Assembly: GCA_017983795.1 (NCBI GenBank)
Contig: JAGOAS010000005.1
Location: 1 to 64,000, forward strand
DNA: 64,000 nt
Source: Piscinibacter sp.
GTDB taxonomy: Bacteria > Pseudomonadota > Gammaproteobacteria > Burkholderiales > Burkholderiaceae_C
Reading direction: 5' to 3'
Position 1 is the first letter of the stretch, and every line of letters begins with the position of its first letter. Position numbers and translations under genes: made by a program. The notes under the pieces were generated by a model that saw only the letters and a program-made list of their open reading frames with translations, had not been told where the DNA came from and did not search any database. Below, in pieces: positions 20,424 to 29,115 of this stretch.

Positions 20424-21469
20424 CGCGTGTACTCCGCGTAGGCCAGGCCCTGCGCCTCGATCAGCGTCTCGCCCAGTTGCAGCGTGATCGCGACGCGACC
20501 GCTGGCCTCGCCGATGCGGGTGTAGGCCGCGCTGCCGTTGTCGGCCGCGACGATCTGCAGGTGCGCATCGACCTCCAGATGCAGGCTGAGCCGGTCGCAT
20601 TCATCGGCCGCCTCGATGTGCAGCGCCACCGGCTCGCGCTCGCTGCGGCTGGCCAGCAGCGTGGCCAGGGCGCCGGGCAGGCGCGGCGGCAGGCGCGCGC
20701 CGTTCGACCATTCCCAGCGCAGCCTCATGGCCGGCCCCAGGAAGACCTTGTGCAGTTCGCGCCCGACCAGCACGAACAGGTAGGGCAGGCCGCCGCGGCG
20801 GTGCGTGCGGTCGGTGCGCAGATCCATCACCACGGTGAGCTCCGGCCGCTGCGGCGAGCGTGCATGGGCGACCATCCACTCCCAGCCGAAATCCTCGCCC
20901 CAGCGGAAGCGGCCGAAGTTGTGGTCCTGGTAGCAGAACCAGTCGTGCGTGATGGCCGCCTTTGCGCCGCAGGCCCACAGCTCGCCGCCGGCCAGCAGCC
21001 GCGGCACGAGGCCCCAGCCGATGAAGCCGCTGCCGAAGGCCGAGCCTTCGGTCACCAGCAGCGGGGCCGCGTCGGGCCGGGCGTGCAGCGCGATGCCGAG
21101 GTCCAGGCCCTGCGGCTGCACGCGCAGGCCGAAGACCTGCTGGTCGAAACTCAGCTCGAGTTCGTCGGTGCGGATGCGCAGCGGCCGCTGCGTCACGGTA
21201 TCGGCCCGCCACGGCAGCGAGCGGCTGGCGCCGTGCAGGCGCGCCGGCTCGCCGGGCACGTGGATCGCGAGCGTGTATTGCAGCTGCGCGTCGTCGCCAT
21301 CGCCGCCAGCGAGGTTGACGTTGACCAGCGCACACCAGCCGCTGGCCGCATGCAGCAGCACGAAGTGATACCAGTCTTTCCAGTCGCCTTCCGCGCGCTG
21401 CGGCGGCAGCGGGATGCGCAGCGCCTCGACCCGCTCGACGCCTTCGGAGCGCTGCGCGGTCGTGGCCAT
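20420..21469 (-). CDS. CrtC/AttH-like lipocalin-fold protein, possible isoprenoid hydratase or cyclase
   Basis: A 349-residue soluble protein. Its central motif YQDHNFGRFRWGEDFGWEW (residues 180-198) and the preceding GSGFIGWGLVPRL resemble the D-H-N-[FW]-G signature of the CrtC/AttH family, which includes carotenoid 1,2-hydratase and relatives of tocopherol cyclase. Strand-rich sequence throughout agrees with paired lipocalin barrels. No phytoene synthase or desaturase gene lies nearby, so the substrate is unlikely to be a carotenoid made from this locus. It starts 12 bases after the preceding gene and overlaps the next. Hydration or cyclisation of a prenyl chain is plausible but not shown. 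Confidence 0.6.
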   Translation of the reverse strand: MATTAQRSEGVERVEALRIPLPPQRAEGDWKDWYHFVLLHAASGWCALVNVNLAGGDGDDAQLQYTLAIHVPGEPARLHGASRSLPWRADTVTQRPLRIRTDELELSFDQQVFGLRVQPQGLDLGIALHARPDAAPLLVTEGSAFGSGFIGWGLVPRLLAGGELWACGAKAAITHDWFCYQDHNFGRFRWGEDFGWEWMVAHARSPQRPELTVVMDLRTDRTHRRGGLPYLFVLVGRELHKVFLGPAMRLRWEWSNGARLPPRLPGALATLLASRSEREPVALHIEAADECDRLSLHLEVDAHLQIVAADNGSAAYTRIGEASGRVAITLQLGETLIEAQGLAYAEYTR

Positions 21470-21481
21470 GCGAGGCAGCCT

Positions 21482-22495
21482 TCAGCGGCCCAGCGAGCCG
21501 TCCTCGCCGAGCACGTCATCGCCGCCGGCGCGCGGCGCGGCTTCGGCCGGCGGCGGCGGCGGCTCGGGCGCGCGCGCGGCGATCTGCTCCAGCGCCGAGG
21601 CCACGCGCGGCGACAGCAGCGCCAGCCCGAGCAGCAGGTTGGCAAACCAGCGGTCGGCCTGCGTGCCCAGCGTCGCGGCGAAGGCCTGCAGCTGCACGTC
21701 GGGTACGCGCACCTCGGGTGCGGCATCGCCGCGCTCGATGTCGGCATCGGCCAGGCCGAGCAGCCAGCGCTCCCAGATGTGCAGCAGCTGGCCCTGGCCG
21801 AGCTGGCCGCCCATCGCCGCGTGCAGGCCCGAGGTGGCCGACAGCCCGGAGAGGATCCAGCGCGGCGCCTGCGCCGAGGCAAACGCGACCACGCCGTTCT
21901 TGAAGAAGCGCGTGCGACCCAGGCGCTCGAGCAGCGCGCGGCCGGCCTCGCTGTCGGTCTGCGCTTCGCCGGCCTGGCACACCGCGGTCAGCAACTCGGC
22001 CACCAGCCAGCGCGCCGGCAGCATGTCCAGCCCGGCGAGTCCCGCCACCAGGCTGTAGCTGGCCTGTGCGGCCGAGCCGAATTCGTCGCCGCCGGCGCGC
22101 GGCGCGTCGTCGCCGAGCGGCAGCGATACCTCGAGCGGGCATTCCAGCGCCGGCAGCGGCGCATCGCCGTCGCCGCCGCGCACACCCAGTGCGATCGCCA
22201 CCGCCTGCTCGCTGATGCCCGGAAAGCGCAGCGCGCTGGTCAGCCGCGTGCCTTCCTTGAGGTGCAGCGGCACGCGCAGCGTGACGGTCTGGCGCACCTC
22301 GGCGCCCTGCAGCAGGTAGACATAGGCCGGCTCGATGCGCGCGCCCGCCGGCAGGATCTCGCCCTCGCTGCTGACCCAGTCGTCGACCTGCGGCCGCACC
22401 AGCACCGCGGCCATCATGCGGTTGGCCAGCCGCACGCGCAGCGCGATCGCCATGCCCGGCGGGGCTTCGAGCTCGACGCGCGGAACGGCAGCCAT
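21482..22495 (-). CDS. Unknown protein: Ig-like N-terminal half, helical C-terminal half
   Basis: A 337-residue protein I do not recognise. The first 130 residues look like a beta-sandwich (AIALRVRLANRMMAAVLVRP, ARIEPAYVYLLQGAEVRQTV, RLTSALRFPGISEQAVAIA). Residues about 145-300 are helical, with GLDMLPARWLVAELLTAVCQAG, then WERWLLGLADADIE and ANLLLGLALLSPRV. The tail (305-337) is proline- and glycine-rich. No signal peptide, membrane helix or catalytic signature is visible. It sits three bases after the polyprenyl synthase stop, so it should be tightly co-expressed with it. A terpene-synthase fold cannot be argued: no DDxxD-type motif is present in the helical part. Confidence 0.6.
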   Translation of the reverse strand: MAAVPRVELEAPPGMAIALRVRLANRMMAAVLVRPQVDDWVSSEGEILPAGARIEPAYVYLLQGAEVRQTVTLRVPLHLKEGTRLTSALRFPGISEQAVAIALGVRGGDGDAPLPALECPLEVSLPLGDDAPRAGGDEFGSAAQASYSLVAGLAGLDMLPARWLVAELLTAVCQAGEAQTDSEAGRALLERLGRTRFFKNGVVAFASAQAPRWILSGLSATSGLHAAMGGQLGQGQLLHIWERWLLGLADADIERGDAAPEVRVPDVQLQAFAATLGTQADRWFANLLLGLALLSPRVASALEQIAARAPEPPPPPAEAAPRAGGDDVLGEDGSLGR

Positions 22496-22498
22496 GGA

Positions 22499-23611
22499 CT
22501 AGAGATTACGGTAGATGACGTAGTTCACCAACTCGCGCAGGAAGCGCCGGTCGGTGAGCTCGCAGTCCCAGGCCTCGTCGGGCTGCAGCGGCGTGGCGGG
22601 CTGCAGGAAGGCCAGCCCCTCGAGCAGCCGCGCGGCCAGATCGGCGTGCGCGCGCGCCACCTGCCAGCCATGCTCGATGCTGCCGCAGCGCTGCATCTGC
22701 GCGAAGACGAAGGCCGACTGCTCGGCCGTCTTGCGCTCGCGCGGCGCGGCTAGGATGGCCAGGATCTCGGCCGCATGCGGGCTCTCGCGCAACACGTGGT
22801 TGAGCATCAGGGTGCGCTTGCCCTCGTAGATGTCGCCGTGGATCTCCTTGCCGTAGGTCTGCGCCTCGCCGAGCAGGTTGAGCAGGTCGTCCTGGATCTG
22901 GAAGGCGATGCCGATGGCGGCGCCGAAGCGCGTGATCGCCTCGATCGCCGGCGCCAGCGCGCCGCCCAGGCCGAGCGGCCAGCCGACGATCAGCCCGGCG
23001 CGCAGCGGCGTGATGAACGAGTACCAGCAGGTCTTCTTGGTGCACATCGCGACGTAGTCGTCGTCGGTCAGCGCCGGGGCGTTGTCGTTCACCCAGTCGA
23101 GCTCCATCGCCTGGCCCTCGGCCGACTGGCGTGCCATCAGCTCGATCTCGTGCAGCAGGTGCAGCGCCTTGGCCACGCCGACCACCGCCAGGTTTTCGAG
23201 CAGCAGGCCGACCGACATCACGTTGGTCGCGTCGCCGGCGTTGATCGCGCGGGCCACGCCGACGCGGCGGTGCAGCGTGTCGCCGCCGCGCCGGCTCTCC
23301 GAGCCGTCCTCGATGTCGTCGTGGATCAGGAAGGCGTTGTGGTAGAGCTCGAGCGCGGTCGCCACGGTCAGCGCCGAATGGCCCGGCGCTCCCACCGCGC
23401 GCGCCGCGGCGATGCACATCGCCGGGCGCAGCATCTTGCCCTGGCGGAACGGGTAGTCGCGCAGCAACTCGTACAGCGCACCGTAGGCACCCGGCTCGGC
23501 GGCGCGCCCGTCGAGGTAGGCGGCTATCTTCGCGGCGATCGCCGCGCGCACGCACGACAGCACATCGTTGATGACGGCCGCGTCGTAGGGCGGCGGCGCG
23601 GCCGCGGCCAT
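22499..23611 (-). CDS. Polyprenyl diphosphate synthase (GGPP/FPP-type), cluster copy
   Basis: An isoprenyl diphosphate synthase of 370 residues, condensing IPP with allylic diphosphates. The first aspartate-rich motif is DDIED (98-102) in FLIHDDIEDGSESRRG. The second is DDLLN (241-245) in FQIQDDLLNLLGE, with Asn in place of the usual last Asp. DDxxD without the two-residue insertion and DDxxN recall eukaryote-type (type III) GGPP synthases more than the usual bacterial GGPP or FPP synthases. Product length cannot be read reliably; a C15-C20 chain is likely. It differs strongly from the IspB at 37823, which makes the quinone side chain. It follows the methyltransferase by six bases. Confidence 0.88.
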   Translation of the reverse strand: MAAAAPPPYDAAVINDVLSCVRAAIAAKIAAYLDGRAAEPGAYGALYELLRDYPFRQGKMLRPAMCIAAARAVGAPGHSALTVATALELYHNAFLIHDDIEDGSESRRGGDTLHRRVGVARAINAGDATNVMSVGLLLENLAVVGVAKALHLLHEIELMARQSAEGQAMELDWVNDNAPALTDDDYVAMCTKKTCWYSFITPLRAGLIVGWPLGLGGALAPAIEAITRFGAAIGIAFQIQDDLLNLLGEAQTYGKEIHGDIYEGKRTLMLNHVLRESPHAAEILAILAAPRERKTAEQSAFVFAQMQRCGSIEHGWQVARAHADLAARLLEGLAFLQPATPLQPDEAWDCELTDRRFLRELVNYVIYRNL

Positions 23612-23617
23612 CGCGGT

Positions 23618-24460
23618 TCAGGTCGAGGCGACCGTGATGCCGATGCCCGGCAAGGCCTCCACCCAGTAGACCTCGGCGAAGCCTGCCTGGCGGAACAGCA
23701 TCTGGAAGTCGGTGCCGGTGCGGTGCTGCACGAAGCCCGGGTCGGCCAGCTTGGCCCAGGGCCGGCTCATGTCGTTGAACCACTTCGGCCCCGGATCGGC
23801 GACGAAGGCCATGCCGCCGGGCTTGAGCACGCGGCGGAAGGCGCGGATCGCCGCCGCGCCATCGGGATAGTGATGGAAGGCCAGGCAGCAGGAGATGGCG
23901 TCGAAGTAGCCCTCGAACAGCGCCGGCGGGTCGCCCACGTCGGCCTGCACGAAGGCCATGTTCGACAGCCCGGCCTGGCGGGCGTTGCGCCACGCGGTCT
24001 CGACCATGCCGCGCGACAGGTCGGCCGCCACCACCTCGCCCTCGGGGACCAGCCGGGCCAGCGCGATCGCCTCGATGCCCGGGCCGCAGGACGGATCGAG
24101 GATGCGCGCGCCGGGCACCAGGTGCGGCAGCATCTGCGCGAGCAGTTCGTCGAAGACCGGCTGCGAGAAGGGCTTGACGGCCTGCTCGTAGTCGTCGGAG
24201 CAGTGGTCGAACTCGACCACCGAGTCGTAGTGGCCGGGCGTCGCCTCGAGCAGCACCGGCTCGTCGAAGCGGCGCGACAGCTCGGGCCCGCCACCGGGCA
24301 GCTTGCGCGGCGCGGGCGGATTGCCCAGCGTCTGCGGCCGGTACAGGCCCAGGCTCTTGGCCACCAGCGCCGGGCGGAAGACATGGTGGCTCCAGGACCA
24401 CAGGCCGTAGGTGAGCAAGGGGCCAAGCAGATGCCGCTGCACGTCGAATCGTTCGCTCAT
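23618..24460 (-). CDS. SAM-dependent class I methyltransferase
   Basis: First gene of the ten-gene cluster. The 280 residues contain a Rossmann-type methyltransferase domain with motif I RILDPSCGPG (119-128), an acidic end of strand 2 (VVAADLSRGM), AFVQADVGD, and LKPGGMAFV. The N-terminal 115 residues (with LTYGLWSWSHHVFRPAL) form a helical cap and may bind a hydrophobic substrate. The layout resembles UbiE/sterol- or prenyl-type methyltransferases. The ATG at 24460 has GGAGG upstream, and the longer reading upstream is unsupported. Given its neighbours, a prenyl diphosphate or terpenoid is a plausible substrate, but this is inference. The 142 bases upstream, divergent from the next gene, should hold the cluster promoter; I could not pick it out. 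Confidence 0.8.
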   Translation of the reverse strand: MSERFDVQRHLLGPLLTYGLWSWSHHVFRPALVAKSLGLYRPQTLGNPPAPRKLPGGGPELSRRFDEPVLLEATPGHYDSVVEFDHCSDDYEQAVKPFSQPVFDELLAQMLPHLVPGARILDPSCGPGIEAIALARLVPEGEVVAADLSRGMVETAWRNARQAGLSNMAFVQADVGDPPALFEGYFDAISCCLAFHHYPDGAAAIRAFRRVLKPGGMAFVADPGPKWFNDMSRPWAKLADPGFVQHRTGTDFQMLFRQAGFAEVYWVEALPGIGITVAST

Positions 24461-24561
24461 GGCGCGCCTCCTCCGCGAGGCAGGCGATGATGCGCGCATT
24501 CCGGCGCGCGTGGCAAGCCGAGCGGCGCGCGCGACGGGGCGGCGCCGCGGGATGCGTCCAC

Positions 24562-24567
24562 TAAAAT
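24562..24567 (+). promoter_or_regulatory. Probable -10 box ahead of the small secreted protein and miaB
   Basis: TAAAAT, 35 bases before the ATG at 24603, in the divergent gap. No clear -35. Confidence 0.35.
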
Positions 24568-24602
24568 CGCGCCTCCTTTTGCGCAGCCACTGGATCCACA
24601 CC

Positions 24603-24983
24603 ATGTACCGCTGTTTCCTCGCCCTGCTCGCCTCCCTGCTGCTCGCCGGCACTGCTGCTGCCCAGAGCCTGCGCGGCTTTCCGCCCAGCGCCTTGCGCGG
24701 CACGCTCGAAGTGCTGCAATCGCCCGAAGTGGCGCTCAACGGCAAGCCGGCGCGGCTCGCGGCCGGCGCGCGCATCTTCGGGCCCGACAACCTGATCAAG
24801 GTGCCGGCCTCGATCGCGGGCGTGAAGTACACGGTCAACTACACATTCGACACGCAGGGCTTCGTGCGCGAGGTGTGGATCCTCACCGCCGGCGAAGCGG
24901 CGAAGAAGCCCTGGCCGAGCACGGCCGCCGAAGCCCAGGCCTGGCGCTTCGACACCGTGGCCCAGAGCTGGACCAAGCCCTGA
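24603..24983 (+). CDS. Small secreted hypothetical protein
   Basis: A 126-residue protein with a clear signal peptide (residues 1-21, [21 protein letters not shown], cleavage after the Ala-X-Ala region). The mature part is about 105 residues, mostly beta-strand ([35 protein letters not shown]), ending in a Trp-rich segment. I do not recognise the family beyond its presence next to miaB in related genomes, which I recall without certainty. Its stop is 11 bases before the miaB start, so the two are probably co-transcribed. A periplasmic location is expected. Confidence 0.75.
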   Translation: MYRCFLALLASLLLAGTAAAQSLRGFPPSALRGTLEVLQSPEVALNGKPARLAAGARIFGPDNLIKVPASIAGVKYTVNYTFDTQGFVREVWILTAGEAAKKPWPSTAAEAQAWRFDTVAQSWTKP

Positions 24984-24994
24984 AGGAGGCCGCC

Positions 24995-26356
24995 ATGTCG
25001 CTCACGCAGGGCAAGAAGGTCTTCATCAAGACCTTCGGTTGCCAGATGAACGAGTACGACTCCGACAAGATGGTCGACGTGCTCCAGGCCACCGAAGGCT
25101 ACGAGACGACCACCAACGTCGACGAGGCCGACCTCATCCTCTTCAACACCTGCTCGGTGCGCGAGAAGGCGCAGGAGAAGGTGTTCAGCGACCTCGGCCG
25201 CGTCAAGCACCTCAAGGCCAAGGGCGTGCTGATCGGCGTGGGCGGCTGCGTCGCCAGCCAGGAGGGCGCCGCGATCATCGAGCGCGCACCCTATGTCGAC
25301 GTGGTGTTCGGCCCGCAGACACTGCACCGCCTGCCCGACATGCTGGCCAAGCGCACGCAGCAGCGCCGCCCGCAGGTGGACATCAGCTTCCCCGAGATCG
25401 AGAAGTTCGACCACCTGCCGCCGCCGCGCAAGGAAGGCGCGAGCGCTTTCGTGTCGATCATGGAGGGCTGCTCCAAATACTGCAGCTACTGCGTGGTGCC
25501 CTACACGCGCGGCGAGGAGGTCTCGCGCCCCTTCGACGACGTGCTCACCGAGGTCGCCGGCCTGGCCGACCAGGGCGTCAAGGAAGTGACGCTGCTCGGC
25601 CAGAACGTCAACGCCTACCGCGGCGCCATGGGCAGCACGGGCGGCATGAGCGAGATCGCCGATTTCGCGCTGCTGCTCGAGTACGTTGCCGAGATCCCGG
25701 GCATCGAGCGCATCCGCTACACCACCAGCCATCCGAACGAGTTCACGCAGCGCCTGATCGACGTCTACGCGCGCGTGCCGCAGCTCGTCAGCCACCTGCA
25801 CCTGCCGGTGCAGCATGGCAGCGACCGCATCCTCTCGGCCATGAAGCGCGGCTACACCGCGATGGAATACAAGAGCACGATCCGCAAGCTGCGCGCGGTG
25901 CGGCCGGGCATCAGCCTGTCGAGCGACTTCATCGTCGGCTTCCCCGGCGAGACCGACGACGACCACGCGCGCAGCATGAAGCTGATCGAGGACGTGGGCT
26001 TCGACGCGAGCTTCAGCTTCATCTACAGCGCGCGCCCCGGCACGCCGGCGGCCAACCTGGCCGACGACACGCCGCAAGCCGTCAAGCTGCAGCGCCTGCA
26101 GGAATTGCAGGCAGCGATCGAGGCGAATGCGCGGCGCATCGGGCAATCGCGCGTCGGCACGCGGCAGCGCATCCTGGTCGAAGGGCCGTCGCGCCGTGAT
26201 GCGTCCGAACTGATGGGCCGCACCGAGTGCAACCGCATCGTCAACTTCGCCGGGGCGGATCGCCTGATCGGCCAGATGATCGACGTGCGCATCACCCGGG
26301 CCTACCCGCACTCGCTGCGCGGCGAGGTGCTGACGGACGAAACGGTCGCGGCCTGA
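24995..26356 (+). CDS. miaB: tRNA-2-methylthio-N6-dimethylallyladenosine synthase
   Basis: Radical SAM methylthiotransferase that adds a methylthio group to i6A37 of tRNAs reading UNN codons. The 453 residues show the N-terminal UPF0004 domain ([15 protein letters not shown], then [13 protein letters not shown] and GCVASQ, with three cluster cysteines). The radical SAM core has [15 protein letters not shown], and the C-terminal TRAM domain covers about residues 385-450. AAGGAGG precedes the ATG at 24995; the frame upstream overlaps the small secreted gene without homology. It uses prenylated tRNA and so depends on DMAPP, a product of the MEP pathway. Confidence 0.97.
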   Translation: MSLTQGKKVFIKTFGCQMNEYDSDKMVDVLQATEGYETTTNVDEADLILFNTCSVREKAQEKVFSDLGRVKHLKAKGVLIGVGGCVASQEGAAIIERAPYVDVVFGPQTLHRLPDMLAKRTQQRRPQVDISFPEIEKFDHLPPPRKEGASAFVSIMEGCSKYCSYCVVPYTRGEEVSRPFDDVLTEVAGLADQGVKEVTLLGQNVNAYRGAMGSTGGMSEIADFALLLEYVAEIPGIERIRYTTSHPNEFTQRLIDVYARVPQLVSHLHLPVQHGSDRILSAMKRGYTAMEYKSTIRKLRAVRPGISLSSDFIVGFPGETDDDHARSMKLIEDVGFDASFSFIYSARPGTPAANLADDTPQAVKLQRLQELQAAIEANARRIGQSRVGTRQRILVEGPSRRDASELMGRTECNRIVNFAGADRLIGQMIDVRITRAYPHSLRGEVLTDETVAA

Positions 26357-26360
26357 CGGA

Positions 26361-26642
26361 TCAGGCGCGCACGCCGCGCAAGCCGGCCCACCACAGCGCG
26401 AGCGAGCCACCGGCGAGCATCAAGGCGTAACCAGCCATCTTGCCGTCGCGTTCGAAGATGATCAGCGCCGCGACCAGCCCGATGGCACAGCCCGCGCAGG
26501 CCCAGATGACGAGCCGAGCAAAACCGGCGCTGCGCAGCTCGCGCCACCAGACGAGGCGCGCCAGCGCGGCCGTGATCAGCCCGACGCCGAGCGCCGGGGC
26601 GAAGAAGTTCAGCAGGTGCCAGAGGGCGTCGAGAGGGCCCAT
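26361..26642 (-). CDS. Small hypothetical membrane protein
   Basis: A 93-residue protein with three hydrophobic segments (about residues 5-28, 40-60, 68-90), including LLNFFAPALGVGLITAAL and LVIWACAGCAIGLVAALIIF. It looks like a small integral inner-membrane protein. I do not recognise a family. It converges on miaB, with four bases between the stops, and is divergent from hemA. The ATG at 26642 lacks a good ribosome site, so the start is uncertain. Confidence 0.6.
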   Translation of the reverse strand: MGPLDALWHLLNFFAPALGVGLITAALARLVWWRELRSAGFARLVIWACAGCAIGLVAALIIFERDGKMAGYALMLAGGSLALWWAGLRGVRA

Positions 26643-26740
26643 GAGCCAGCGCGGACGAGGGAAAGGGCGGCCGGCTTGACCGCCATCAAGCCAGAACGGC
26701 TGGTCACCGAGATGATGACGGCCGGAGGAAGCCCAAATTT

Positions 26741-26746
26741 TATAAT
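26741..26746 (+). promoter_or_regulatory. -10 box of hemA, leaderless arrangement
   Basis: A perfect TATAAT ends six bases before the A of the hemA ATG (26753). The transcription start is therefore predicted at or within a base or two of the initiation codon. The -35 region is weak (TGACG around 26716). Confidence 0.6.
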
Positions 26747-26752
26747 CGCCGC

Positions 26753-28036
26753 ATGAGTGTCTTTGCCCTCGGACTGAACCACACCACTGCGCCGGTCGAC
26801 CTGCGCGGCCGGTTCGCGTTCGCGCCCGAGCAGATCGCGCCAACGCTGTGCGCCTTCCGCGACAAGCTGCTGCGTTCCAGCGAGGTGGCAATCGTGTCCA
26901 CCTGCAATCGCACCGAGCTGTATGTCGGCGCCAACCCGACGCTGCTGACGCCGGCGATCGACTGGCTGGCGCAGATCGGCGGCGTCAGCGGCCAGACCCT
27001 GCGCCAGCATTCCTACGTGTTCGAGGGCAGCCAGGCGGCGCGCCATGCCTTCCGCGTTGCCAGCGGGCTCGATTCGATGGTGCTGGGCGAGCCGCAGATC
27101 CTCGGCCAGATGAAGCAGGCCGTGCGCGAGGCCGATTCGGCCGGCACCCTGGGCACCACGCTGCACCAGATGTTCCAGCGCAGCTTCGCGGTGGCCAAGG
27201 AGGTGCGCACCTCCACCGAGATCGGCGCGCACTCGATCAGCATGGCCGCGGCGGCGGTGCGCCTGGCCTCGCAGCTGTTCGAGGATCTGCGCGAGACCAA
27301 GGTGCTGTTCGTCGGCGCCGGCGAGATGATCGAGCTGGTGGCGACGCACTTCGCGGCGCGCACGCCCAAGGCGCTGGCGGTGGCCAACCGCACGCTGGAA
27401 CGCGGCGAGAAGCTCGCCGGCCGCTTCGGCGCCGAGGCGCTGCGGCTGTCCGACCTGCCCAACCGGCTGGCCGACTTCGACATCGTCGTCTCCTGCACCG
27501 CCAGCACGCTGCCCATCATCGGCCTCGGTGCCGTCGAGCGCGCCATCAAGGCGCGCAAGCGCCGCCCGATGTTCATGGTCGACCTGGCCGTGCCGCGCGA
27601 CATCGAGCCCGAAGTGTCGCGGCTGGCCGACGTCTACCTCTACACCGTCGACGACCTCTCGGCGCTGGTGCAGACCGCCGGCGAGAAGCGCCAGGCCGCC
27701 GTCGAGCAGGCCGAGGCCATCATCGAGACCGGCGTGCAGGGCTTCGAGCACTGGCTGGGCCAGCGCGAGGCGGTGCCGCTGATCAAGGCGCTGCACCAGC
27801 AGGCCGACGACTGGCGCCACACCGAGATCGCCCGCGCGCGCAAGATGCTCGCCCGCGGCGAAGACATCGACAAGGTGCTGGAGGCGCTGACCCACGGCCT
27901 GACGCAGAAGATGCTGCACGGCACGATGGCCGAGCTGCATGCGGCCGACCCGTCGCAGCGCACCCAGCTGGCGCACACGGTGTCCAAGCTGTTCCTGCGC
28001 CAGAACCCGCGCGACCCGGCCGACGAGCGCGGTTGA
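26753..28036 (+). CDS. hemA: Glutamyl-tRNA reductase
   Basis: NADPH-dependent reduction of glutamyl-tRNA to glutamate-1-semialdehyde, first committed step of C5 heme and tetrapyrrole synthesis. The 427 residues show the catalytic Cys51 in STCNRTELY, the substrate segment [14 protein letters not shown], the NADPH fold start [13 protein letters not shown], and the C-terminal dimerisation helices. Met1 ([15 protein letters not shown]) is the family start. The upstream -10 box leaves little or no leader. The stop overlaps the prfA TTG start. No heme-binding or other regulatory motif was read in the sequence. Confidence 0.97.
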   Translation: MSVFALGLNHTTAPVDLRGRFAFAPEQIAPTLCAFRDKLLRSSEVAIVSTCNRTELYVGANPTLLTPAIDWLAQIGGVSGQTLRQHSYVFEGSQAARHAFRVASGLDSMVLGEPQILGQMKQAVREADSAGTLGTTLHQMFQRSFAVAKEVRTSTEIGAHSISMAAAAVRLASQLFEDLRETKVLFVGAGEMIELVATHFAARTPKALAVANRTLERGEKLAGRFGAEALRLSDLPNRLADFDIVVSCTASTLPIIGLGAVERAIKARKRRPMFMVDLAVPRDIEPEVSRLADVYLYTVDDLSALVQTAGEKRQAAVEQAEAIIETGVQGFEHWLGQREAVPLIKALHQQADDWRHTEIARARKMLARGEDIDKVLEALTHGLTQKMLHGTMAELHAADPSQRTQLAHTVSKLFLRQNPRDPADERG

Positions 28037-29115
28037 AAGACTCCTTCCGCCAGCAGTTCGAGCGGCTCGCCTTGAGGCTGGCCGAACTCGAGGCCACGCT
28101 CGCCGACCCGCGTGTCGCCGCCGACATGAAGCGCTTCCGCGAGCTGACGCGCGAGCATGCCGAAGCCGCGTCGCTGGTCGAGCGCTTCCGCCGCTACGAG
28201 CAGCGCGAGCGCGATCTCGCGGCGGCGCAGGAGCTGCTGGATGACGCCGACATGGCCGAGATGGCGCGCGAGGAAGCCGTCGAGGCCCAGGCCGACATGG
28301 AGCGCCTGCACGCCGAGCTGCAGACCGCGCTGCTGCCACGCGACCCCGACGACGCGCGCAACGCCTTCCTCGAAATCCGCGCCGGCACCGGCGGCGACGA
28401 GTCGGCGCTGTTCGCCGGCGACCTCGCGCGCATGTACCTGCGCTACGCCGAGCGCCAGGGCTGGCGATGCGAGCTGATGTCGGAGAACGCCAGCGAGCTC
28501 GGCGGCTACAAGGAAGTGGTGATCCGCATCGAGGGCGAAGGCGTCTACGGGCGGCTGCGGTTCGAGTCCGGCGGTCACCGCGTGCAGCGCGTGCCGGCCA
28601 CCGAGGCGCAGGGCCGCATCCACACCAGCGCCTGCACGGTGGCCGTGCTGCCCGAGCCGGACGAAGCCGAGGAGATCAAGCTCAACCCGGCCGATCTGCG
28701 CATCGACACCTTCCGCGCCAGCGGCGCCGGCGGCCAGCACATCAACAAGACCGACAGCGCGATCCGCATCACGCACCTGCCCACCGGGCTGGTGGCCGAA
28801 TGCCAGGACGACCGCTCGCAGCACCGCAACAAGGCCAAGGCGATGGCGGTGCTGCAGGCGCGGCTGCGCGACAAGGAACGCAGCGAGCGCGCCGCCAAGG
28901 AGGCGGCCACGCGCAAGGGCCTGATCGGCAGCGGCGACCGCAGCGACCGCATCCGCACCTACAACTTCCCGCAAGGCCGGCTCACCGACCACCGCATCAA
29001 CCTGACGCTCTACAGGCTGCAGGCGATCGTCGACGGCGATCTCGACGAGGTGATCGCCGCGCTGCAGGCCGCGCGCGCCGCCGAACAACTCGCGGCGCTG
29101 GAAGGCGGGCAGTGA
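28033..29115 (+). CDS. prfA: Peptide chain release factor 1
   Basis: RF1 recognises UAA and UAG stop codons and triggers release of the finished peptide. The 360 residues contain the codon-recognition tripeptide PAT (in [11 protein letters not shown]) and the catalytic GGQ ([10 protein letters not shown]), whose Gln is methylated by PrmC, encoded next. The start is a TTG at 28033 that overlaps the hemA stop. It gives the expected family length and an N-terminus ([19 protein letters not shown]) matching relatives; no ATG is available there. The stop overlaps the prmC GTG. Confidence 0.96.
   Translation: MKDSFRQQFERLALRLAELEATLADPRVAADMKRFRELTREHAEAASLVERFRRYEQRERDLAAAQELLDDADMAEMAREEAVEAQADMERLHAELQTALLPRDPDDARNAFLEIRAGTGGDESALFAGDLARMYLRYAERQGWRCELMSENASELGGYKEVVIRIEGEGVYGRLRFESGGHRVQRVPATEAQGRIHTSACTVAVLPEPDEAEEIKLNPADLRIDTFRASGAGGQHINKTDSAIRITHLPTGLVAECQDDRSQHRNKAKAMAVLQARLRDKERSERAAKEAATRKGLIGSGDRSDRIRTYNFPQGRLTDHRINLTLYRLQAIVDGDLDEVIAALQAARAAEQLAALEGGQ

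Noticed and set aside
21482..22495. Terpene synthase in the cluster
   Set aside because: The helical C-terminal half was checked for DDxxD/NSE-type motifs and none is present.
18524..22753. A 1409-residue plus-strand frame across the isoprenoid cluster
   Set aside because: Antisense to ispH and its neighbours, with low-complexity Gln/Arg/His composition; the minus-strand genes have recognisable catalytic motifs and ribosome sites.
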